From: Pseudomonadales bacterium
GTDB taxonomy: Bacteria; Pseudomonadota; Gammaproteobacteria; Pseudomonadales; Azotimanducaceae
Reading direction: 5' to 3'
Length of the DNA: 64,000 bases
NCBI GenBank assembly: GCA_022822135.1
Contig: JAJECH010000052.1
Location: 1 to 64,000, forward strand
The position numbers and the translations under genes are program-made. This document shows, in pieces, positions 62,310-64,000 of this stretch (its first letter is position 1; each line of letters starts with the position of its first letter). A model generated the notes under the pieces. The model saw only the letters and a list, made by a program, of their open reading frames with translations. It had not been told where the DNA came from and searched no databases.

Positions 62310-63070
62310 ATTCGCGCCAGGGAACGAACTCGGAAATCGTTTTCGCCGGATACGTCCGCGCCACGCATCAAGAATAAGGATCGCTGCTGCGCTAACGCAC
62401 TGCCACCCATTTTCATTTCAATGTCACGGCGATAGATCGAGGTCGTCGGCATAAAACGTAGCGTCATCCCTCGCCTCGGATAGTCTGATTGATTCGGATC
62501 CGATGCATGCATCAAATATACATCGTGCAATGAAATCTGTCCTTGCTCAAGCTCGATGTTGACGGAATCACTCTCATTGAATGCATCGTCGTCCAGCTCG
62601 AGAGGTAACGCTAACCCATCGGCTTTATTGACATGGTGTCCTTTTAGTTCACGCCGTCGATGGGAACCAGGGATTACCTGCAGACATCCGTTCTCAATAT
62701 TCGAGTCGTCAACCGCAATCCAAACAGAGCATGTTGCGAGCGGTCGTATAGGCCAGTATTCTCCGTCTTGATGCCAAGGTGTACGGCTACCAACCTTTGC
62801 GGGTTTCGCAAAGAAGCTTGAGTTCCACAACGCGATGTTGGGTCCAATAATCTGCTCCACCATATCCAGTATGCCGTCATCGCGCGCGAAATCGAGAAAA
62901 CCGACGTCGTAACTCAGCAATGTGGGACAGTAGTCCGAAAACTCTGGATAGTGATCGATCAGTCTCTCATGACTAGCCCGAATCGCTTCGATCGTTGAGT
63001 TCGATAAGCGGAAGTCCGGTACGACAAAACCATCATCATGGTAGCTACGTAGTTCTGATTCACTAAGCAT
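62306..63070 (-). CDS. Phytanoyl-CoA dioxygenase (PhyH) family protein
   Basis: A 254-residue Fe(II)/2-oxoglutarate oxygenase. The His-x-Asp pair is in TPWHQDGEYWPI and the distal His in LHDVYLMHASDPN. The 2-oxoglutarate Arg is probably in DYPRRGMTLRF. LQVIPGSHRRRELKGH is a typical PhyH loop. It is the third PhyH gene of the window and stands after a NUDIX gene (15 nt) on the same strand. The substrate is unknown. Confidence 0.9.
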   Translation of the reverse strand: MLSESELRSYHDDGFVVPDFRLSNSTIEAIRASHERLIDHYPEFSDYCPTLLSYDVGFLDFARDDGILDMVEQIIGPNIALWNSSFFAKPAKVGSRTPWHQDGEYWPIRPLATCSVWIAVDDSNIENGCLQVIPGSHRRRELKGHHVNKADGLALPLELDDDAFNESDSVNIELEQGQISLHDVYLMHASDPNQSDYPRRGMTLRFMPTTSIYRRDIEMKMGGSALAQQRSLFLMRGADVSGENDFRVRSLARI

Positions 63071-63085
63071 GGTTAACCGCGTGAT

Positions 63086-63823
63086 CTAGTACTGGGCGGC
63101 GGAATGGAGAAATTTGAAGCCACTTGGATTCATGACAAGTCGATGGGTCGCGCCTTCAGCATCAGCGTCGTAATCTTCATAACCTGCATCACCGTCCCAC
63201 ATGGCAATTCGAGTACCCGTGCTGTTCTTTGCCAGGTGCGTTTCGTAGTACCTCGGTGCTAATTGACTGAAGTGCTCAATTGCTTCAGAACTCTGGGTGT
63301 ATTTCGATAAATGGTAAAGCGTTACCCAAGTTGGTGGCGCTAAATCTATTTCTTCGCGCGCGTGACGCCGTAGTGCTTCACCAGGAGTGATCCACGCGTG
63401 CTCCTTAATCTCTCCTCCATCTACCTTCACGTCATCGCTAGCACTCGGCGCTCGAGCAAGAAAAAACCAAGTCGCAAATCGAACGGGAGTACTCGCTGGC
63501 GGTGTCCAGTGAGCGAACCAGTGGAATGCGTTGCCTTCAAGCGTCATGTTGGCTTCTTCAATCGTTTCGCGTACCGCCGCATTTCGCGCGGCTTGCTCTA
63601 GGTCATCTGGCGCATCAAAGTCTTCGTCGTCAATACGACCGCCTGGGAATACCCAGAGACCACCGAACGCAATCTTTGAGTTCTTCTTCAACATCAGAAC
63701 TTCAGCAACACCCTCACGATCGCGCAAGAGAGCAACAGTCGCCGCCGGTACAGCAGGAGTGCTAGTTTCACGCTTCTCGATATCACCGTAAATGTCGTTG
63801 CGATGTTTCGATGGTTCTGTCAC
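63086..63823 (-). CDS. NUDIX hydrolase (NUDT19-like)
   Basis: A 245-residue pyrophosphohydrolase. The Nudix box is seen in FPGGRIDDEDF... with REtiEEAN (RETIEEANMTLEG) after an insertion of about 15 residues between the G and E parts. That spacing is typical of NUDT19/RP2p-like acyl-CoA diphosphatases. VALLRDREGVAEVLMLKKN is the N-terminal strand pair. It hydrolyses nucleoside diphosphate-X compounds, possibly CoA or acyl-CoA. Upstream of the PhyH gene on the same strand, so possibly in an operon. Confidence 0.85.
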   Translation of the reverse strand: MTEPSKHRNDIYGDIEKRETSTPAVPAATVALLRDREGVAEVLMLKKNSKIAFGGLWVFPGGRIDDEDFDAPDDLEQAARNAAVRETIEEANMTLEGNAFHWFAHWTPPASTPVRFATWFFLARAPSASDDVKVDGGEIKEHAWITPGEALRRHAREEIDLAPPTWVTLYHLSKYTQSSEAIEHFSQLAPRYYETHLAKNSTGTRIAMWDGDAGYEDYDADAEGATHRLVMNPSGFKFLHSAAQY

Positions 63824-63855
63824 ACTCTCATCCTGTCCGCTACCTCACTCGACCG

Positions 63856-64000
63856 TCAGGCATTGTAGAGATCGATGTGTATTTCTTCATTCAGAACGAG
63901 TGCCACAAGTGCGTTGGCATAATTTTGATATGCGTCTCGGAGAAGCTCAATGAAATCCAGAGCCTGCGAATTACTCGGTATTGAATTCCCACTCTTTGCG
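63856..64000 (-). CDS. 3' end of an unrecognised gene, cut by the window edge
   Basis: On the minus strand a frame enters from beyond 64000 and ends with TGA at 63856-63858, encoding a tail that includes ALDFIELLRDAYQNYANALV and ends LNEEIHIDLYNA. The tail looks like a helical C-terminus. The family was not recognised. It would be upstream of the NUDIX and PhyH genes on the same strand. Confidence 0.45.
   Translation of the reverse strand, partial: AKSGNSIPSNSQALDFIELLRDAYQNYANALVALVLNEEIHIDLYNA

Noticed and set aside
1-64000. CRISPR arrays, prophage genes, integrase or toxin-antitoxin pairs
   Set aside because: No regularly spaced repeats, phage structural genes or integrases were seen anywhere; the only mobile DNA is the IS end at 1-140.

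Overview
The window reads as a chromosome segment of a gammaproteobacterium, probably an uncultured marine or host-associated oligotroph with a compact genome. The best taxonomic signal is the minus-strand run infC-rpmI-rplT-pheS-pheT-ihfA-merR (37226-42622), a gene order typical of Gammaproteobacteria, together with an RND efflux pair, a large TonB-dependent receptor and a HtrA-type periplasmic protease. Genus and species cannot be named from the sequence alone. Base composition looks even across the window apart from the extreme left end.

Layout. 1-870: the end of an insertion sequence of probable IS21 type abuts a decapitated MFS permease. 1062-5936: a pair of M16 peptidase genes, a nucleoside hydrolase and an SMP-30 lactonase. 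6068-10488: an RND efflux operon. 10625-17364: a flavin monooxygenase, an acyl-CoA-dehydrogenase-like monooxygenase, a TonB receptor with a clear terminator, and a cupin. 17519-17710: tRNA-Val and tRNA-Asp. 17861-20668: a three-gene operon of an RraA-like protein, a thioredoxin-fused protein, and a UGSC-family selenoprotein whose in-frame TGA is followed by a SECIS-like hairpin. 20674-26045: a minus-strand acyl-CoA catabolic operon. 26118-37173: mixed catabolic genes and an orphan small transcription unit at 30938-31095. 37226-46507: translation, IHF and UvrB genes and an acyl-CoA ligase. 46638-50890: a plus-strand operon of CoA-transferase, luciferase-like monooxygenase, PhyH dioxygenase and FAD monooxygenase. 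51040-64000: a thiamine-binding protein, HtrA, more CoA-transferases and dioxygenases, a NYN-domain protein with a duplicated C-terminal module, and a NUDIX hydrolase.

How it works together. Most accessory genes suggest activation, transfer and oxidative breakdown of organic acids or CoA thioesters. There are four CaiB/BaiF CoA-transferases, four luciferase-like flavin oxidoreductases, three PhyH dioxygenases, two HpaH/HsaA-like flavin monooxygenases, one acyl-CoA dehydrogenase, two MaoC/FAS1-type hydratases and one acyl-CoA ligase. Substrates cannot be deduced.

The observations most worth following are the UGSC selenoprotein operon (the organism must decode UGA as Sec for it to work), the orphan small RNA or leader-peptide locus at 30938-31095 with a full anti-SD complement, the NYN protein with a repeated unrecognised domain, and the tandem CaiB pair in which one member appears to lack the catalytic Asp.
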